Shown: positions 61,563 to 64,000 of the stretch, one piece after another
How the letters are laid out: the number at the start of each line of letters is the position of its first letter
How positions within the stretch are numbered: the first letter of the stretch is position 1
NCBI GenBank assembly: GCA_013823945.1
Contig: PNMZ01000002.1
Span: 496,001-560,000, forward strand
Direction of reading: 5' to 3'
Length of the DNA: 64,000 bases
DNA from: a bacterium
GTDB taxonomy: Bacteria; Armatimonadota; Fimbriimonadia; Fimbriimonadales; Fimbriimonadaceae
Position numbers and translations under genes: made by a program
The notes under the pieces: generated by a model
Database searches by the model: none
Told to the model about the DNA's origin: nothing
What the model saw: the letters and a program-made list of their open reading frames with translations, nothing else

Positions 61563-61835
61563 GTGAAAGTAAAGCGAGACCTCAAATTCACGATCACAGA
61601 TGAATACGGAAGTACGGCGGTCGTGCCTTCCCATTCACTGGATCGGATTACCGGCTCACAAGAAATCGCCAAACTCTTTCCTGAATTTTACGGCGAAGAA
61701 CTTTTTGACGCGTGTCCCGCTTGTGGACAGACTCCCGAACTTGCCCACAGATCAACTCTCATGGGATGCCCGATTTGCTACACCACCATCTATGCTGCTT
61801 ACCTAGCCCTTGCCCAAAACCCCAATTCTTCCTGA
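61563..61835 (+). CDS. Small protein with two CxxC zinc-ribbon motifs
   Basis: 90 residues, GTG start. The C-terminal half has DACPACGQTP and MGCPICYTTIY, two Cys pairs about 18 residues apart, which can hold one zinc ion. The N-terminal half is beta-like. It begins 19 bases after ilvE and may be in the same transcript, but its role is unknown. Confidence 0.65.
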   Translation: MKVKRDLKFTITDEYGSTAVVPSHSLDRITGSQEIAKLFPEFYGEELFDACPACGQTPELAHRSTLMGCPICYTTIYAAYLALAQNPNSS

Positions 61836-61842
61836 ATTCAGG

Positions 61843-61848
61843 TATCTT
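61843..61848 (+). promoter_or_regulatory. -10 box of the DUF4397 lipoprotein gene, leaderless type
   Basis: TATCTT ends 7 bases before the ATG at 61856. Confidence 0.45.
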
Positions 61849-61855
61849 ACTGGCG

Positions 61856-62590
61856 ATGATTAAGCGGGTCTCAACCCTTGCCCTCGGTTTAGTTGCTCTC
61901 ACCCTATGCGGGTGTGGCGGTAGCTCGGGCAATTCTGTTTCCTCCAAGCCAGAAGTGCTTTTCCTCAATGCTTCCGCTGATGCCCCTAATCTCACATTTC
62001 GTCTTGATGACGGCAATTTCGCTACCAATCTCGCCTACCTAGGTACGCCCGGGGCCCTTCGAGAAATTGATTTTCGCTCGCCCGCAGTAGATGGGTGGGA
62101 TGTTTCCCTGCATCTCGCAACAACAGGTGCAGAAATTGACCGAGCCGCCATCGTTTTCAACCAATTCACCGAGAACATAGTTGTCGCTCACGGTGTTCAG
62201 AACTTTGGAGCCGAACCCCTCAAACGGCTTCGCTTCTCAACATTCACTATCGACCGATCCCGCCCCAACGGCAACCGGGCAAAGCTCATCATCTTCCATG
62301 CCGCAGAACGAGAAGCCGGACTTGATACCGCTCAAATCACGTTCAAAACGCCTGGAGATAATGCTCTGTTTTCTGCATCTCCCATCAGCGCGGGGCAAAG
62401 CACAGTCCTCAATACAGATAGCGGCAACTTGACCTTCGAAGCCCGTAACACTGGTACCCAAGGCAATTTCACCACGGGATCCCAAACCCTTGCCCCTGGA
62501 GGCGTTTACCTGGTTCTCATTGCGGGTCTCGAAAATGATCCGACCCGGCCAATCAGCATCAATTTTTTCCAACTTCCATCCACTCTGTAA
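61856..62590 (+). CDS. DUF4397-domain lipoprotein
   Basis: Starting at the ATG of 61856 the protein has 244 residues with a signal peptide and lipobox LTLCGC (Cys at about position 19). The body has the DUF4397 beta-sandwich layout: VLFLNASADAPNLTFRLDDG as the first strand pair and GGVYLVLIAGLENDPTRPI near the end. The longer frame to 61712 is within the zinc-ribbon gene. Function of this family is not known; it may be an envelope structural or adhesion protein. Confidence 0.85.
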   Translation: MIKRVSTLALGLVALTLCGCGGSSGNSVSSKPEVLFLNASADAPNLTFRLDDGNFATNLAYLGTPGALREIDFRSPAVDGWDVSLHLATTGAEIDRAAIVFNQFTENIVVAHGVQNFGAEPLKRLRFSTFTIDRSRPNGNRAKLIIFHAAEREAGLDTAQITFKTPGDNALFSASPISAGQSTVLNTDSGNLTFEARNTGTQGNFTTGSQTLAPGGVYLVLIAGLENDPTRPISINFFQLPSTL

Positions 62591-62612
62591 AACTGTCCCC
62601 AATATGTGCAAA

Positions 62613-62652
62613 AGCTCAGGTCGCCCACAAGCTACCTGAGCTATAATTTTTT
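62613..62652 (+). terminator. Rho-independent terminator overlapping the sigma-factor promoter
   Basis: A 9-bp perfect stem (AGCTCAGGT, 62613-62621, with 62634-62642) is followed by ATAATTTTTT. The six bases TATAAT (62642-62647) at its T-run look like the -10 box for the next gene, giving a leader of about 30 bases. Confidence 0.8.
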
Positions 62653-62682
62653 GCGGCGAAACGCGCGCCCAATACGTCATTT

Positions 62683-63228
62683 ATGTCGAGCAATCCTCGC
62701 GAAGATTCACTTGCTGAAAAACGCTGGCTGAACGCCCTTGCAAAGGGCGATTCTTCTGCGATGAATGGGCTGTACCAGCTATATGGCGAAAAGATTTTTC
62801 GCTACACCTACCGAATGCTAGGCAATCGGGCGGATGCTGAAGATGCAACTGCAGAGACGTTTCTGCGGGTTCTCAAGCGGGCAAACGATCTGCGCGCCGA
62901 TGGAGCCTTCAAAACATGGCTGTTCCGCATCGCACGCAACCTATGCATCGACAAAATGCGCCAGCCGAAACTGCTTGAGATTTCGGGAGAAAGGTCATAC
63001 ACTGGAACTGAGGAACGCGCCGCCCTTCGGGTTACGGTTCAGAACGCTCTGAACGAACTCCCACTGGACTACCGCGAACCCCTCATCCTCTGTGACCTTG
63101 AGGATATATCGGCCAAGGAAGCGGCTGACACACTAGGGATTAGCGTCCCCGCTCTCAAATCGCGACTCTATCGCGGAAGAAGGGCTCTGCGCGAAAAGCT
63201 AGGTGGCTCACTGGAGAAACTGAAATGA
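62683..63228 (+). CDS. ECF-type RNA polymerase sigma factor
   Basis: 181 residues. Region 2 is MNGLYQLYGEKIFRYTYRML, ADAEDATAETFLRVL and FKTWLFRIARNLCIDKMR; region 4 is LNELPLDYREPLILCDLEDI and SAKEAADTLGISVPALKSRL, the helix-turn-helix that reads the -35 box. No region 1 or 3, as is normal for ECF factors. It overlaps the next gene by ATGA, a typical sigma/anti-sigma arrangement, and lies in the leader of dnaN. Confidence 0.94.
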   Translation: MSSNPREDSLAEKRWLNALAKGDSSAMNGLYQLYGEKIFRYTYRMLGNRADAEDATAETFLRVLKRANDLRADGAFKTWLFRIARNLCIDKMRQPKLLEISGERSYTGTEERAALRVTVQNALNELPLDYREPLILCDLEDISAKEAADTLGISVPALKSRLYRGRRALREKLGGSLEKLK

Positions 63229-63503
63229 ACGATCTATATCGCAAACTCGTGGACCTCTACGCGGACGACCAACTCACGGAAGAAATGGTTGCCGAACTCA
63301 CTGCTGCCGCCAAAGATGACGACATTCTCAAATCCGAAATGTCCACTCTCAAGCAAACCGTCGATCTTTTGAAGACCGATTCCGGACCTGAATTTAACGA
63401 ATCCGACTACCTGAGGATCATCTTCCGAATGCAAACCGCCGGAGCCGATATCAGCTTCGAAGAAAGAGAGTCGCATCCCGGACAGTACCAACTCCCCATG
63501 TAG
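63225..63503 (+). CDS. Small soluble protein paired with the ECF sigma factor
   Basis: 92 residues, acidic and helical, no transmembrane segment and no zinc motif (HxxxCxxC). It overlaps the sigma-factor gene by 4 bases and starts MNDLYRKLVDLYADDQLTEE, similar to the N-terminal helical part of anti-sigma domains. Most likely a soluble anti-sigma or adaptor; this is inference. It is followed 38 bases later by dnaN. Confidence 0.65.
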   Translation: MNDLYRKLVDLYADDQLTEEMVAELTAAAKDDDILKSEMSTLKQTVDLLKTDSGPEFNESDYLRIIFRMQTAGADISFEERESHPGQYQLPM

Positions 63504-63541
63504 TCAAAAAGCAAAATAATCATTAATCAACGAAGTGGGAA

Positions 63542-64000
63542 ATGAAAGTAACCGTTAACCGAAAAGACTTGAACGACGCACTCGCCATCGCGGCGGGTGC
63601 TTCGTCCGTTCGAACCGCCCTCCCCGTCCTTGCATCCATCCAGATCAAGGCCGCAAATGGCGGACTGACTCTCACCGGGTGTGATGGAGAAATGTGGGCC
63701 CAAGCAACTTGCCACGCCCAAATCGACGACGAAGGAACCGTTTGCGTCCAGCAAAAACTTCTCTCCGATGTCTCCAATCAACTCCCCGAGGGCGAAGTCG
63801 AAATCAGTCTTGAAGGCACTCAAGTTTTCCTTCGCATCGGCGTATCTGAGTGGAAGCTCATGGCTTATCCCGCCGATGAATTTCCTCCTGTGCCTGAAGT
63901 CAGCCCGGCTGGTTCACTCAATCTCAAGTTTGGTCAACTCACGAAAGGACTCGGTAGCGTCATGTACGCCGTCAGCGACGATACAAGTCGTCCCGTCCTG
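63542..64000 (+). CDS. dnaN: DNA polymerase III beta subunit (sliding clamp), 3' end outside the window
   Basis: The first 153 residues of DnaN: MKVTVNRKDLNDALAIAAGA, RTALPVLASIQIKAANGGLT, LTGCDGEMWAQATCHAQIDD and WKLMAYPADEFPPVPEVS are typical of the first domain of the clamp. The frame is open at the end of the window. AGTGGGAA lies 3 bases before the ATG and serves as ribosome-binding site. dnaA is not upstream; a sigma factor pair takes that position, so the usual dnaA-dnaN origin layout is not conserved here. Confidence 0.96.
   Translation, partial: MKVTVNRKDLNDALAIAAGASSVRTALPVLASIQIKAANGGLTLTGCDGEMWAQATCHAQIDDEGTVCVQQKLLSDVSNQLPEGEVEISLEGTQVFLRIGVSEWKLMAYPADEFPPVPEVSPAGSLNLKFGQLTKGLGSVMYAVSDDTSRPVL

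Noticed and set aside
62591-63541. oriC next to dnaN
   Set aside because: No cluster of DnaA boxes and no dnaA; the space is filled by a sigma factor pair and its promoter.
1-64000. tRNA genes, CRISPR arrays and insertion sequences
   Set aside because: I scanned intergenic stretches, all shorter than about 220 bases, and found no cloverleaf, regularly spaced repeats or transposase reading frame. The one tyrosine recombinase is a housekeeping XerC/D.

Overview
The window is a dense, single-contig-like stretch of bacterial chromosome: about 60 protein genes, almost no gap above 200 bases, no rRNA, tRNA, insertion sequence or CRISPR array that I could see. The mix of a Pup/UBact-type ligase (PafA/Dop family) with Gram-negative envelope genes (LolA-like, SLBB export protein, MacA/MacB-like, FtsX-type permease), HrcA, a FadN-type beta-oxidation protein, two VanW proteins and a large alpha-2-macroglobulin points to a didermic, non-actinobacterial lineage. 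Armatimonadota (Fimbriimonadales-like) is my best guess; this is inference from gene content, not a database match. Base composition looks near 50% GC.

Layout. 1-1170: end of a coiled-coil gene, a degenerate J-domain protein and a small membrane protein. 1196-2269: leuB. 2339-3141 (minus): a c-di-AMP (ydaO-type) riboswitch followed by two tiny genes, the second of which looks like the Acb2/Tad1 cyclic-nucleotide sponge family. 3159-9551: VirK-like protein, alpha/beta hydrolase, pseudopilin, PPIase-OppB-OppC operon, dapA, BAX-inhibitor-1 protein. 9611-13650 (minus): C39-like peptidase, membrane fusion protein and MacB-like permease. 13774-16449: livF, rimI, tsaD. 16450-21227 (minus): xerC, GT-C glycosyltransferase, exported protein, acyl-CoA dehydrogenase. 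21360-22334: ArsR-type HTH fused to a CarH-like B12 photoreceptor module. 22405-23604 (minus): infC-rpmI-rplT. 23740-27568: fadN-etfB-etfA. 27546-37944 (minus): envelope cluster of serine hydrolase, GH20-like enzyme, VanW, alpha-2-macroglobulin and a polytopic protein. 37989-41405 (minus): metY and a truncated metH. 41479-44900: DUF5009, SLBB and VanX-like dipeptidase. 44833-51811: secreted proteins, BMP lipoprotein, Pup ligase. 51944-52984: hrcA. 53856-59148: DUF4129/DUF4350 membrane operon and a GT-C enzyme. 59145-64000: VanW, ilvE, small zinc-ribbon protein, DUF4397 lipoprotein, ECF sigma factor pair and the start of dnaN.

Gene interplay. fadN, etfBA and the acyl-CoA dehydrogenase together cover the oxidative half of beta-oxidation. 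metY and the truncated metH both serve methionine synthesis. The envelope cluster plus VanX-like and VanW proteins suggests active peptidoglycan turnover.

Regulation. At least a dozen genes have a TAnnnT-like -10 box ending 6-8 bases before the start codon, which implies leaderless mRNAs as a normal mode of expression; this spacing also resolves several ambiguous starts (VirK, PafA, GT-C, PPIase). In two places a terminator-like hairpin and a -10 box are superimposed (near 47202 and 62642), and at 37944 a start codon lies inside such a hairpin. The most novel item is the riboswitch-controlled sponge-like gene pair at 2339-3141.
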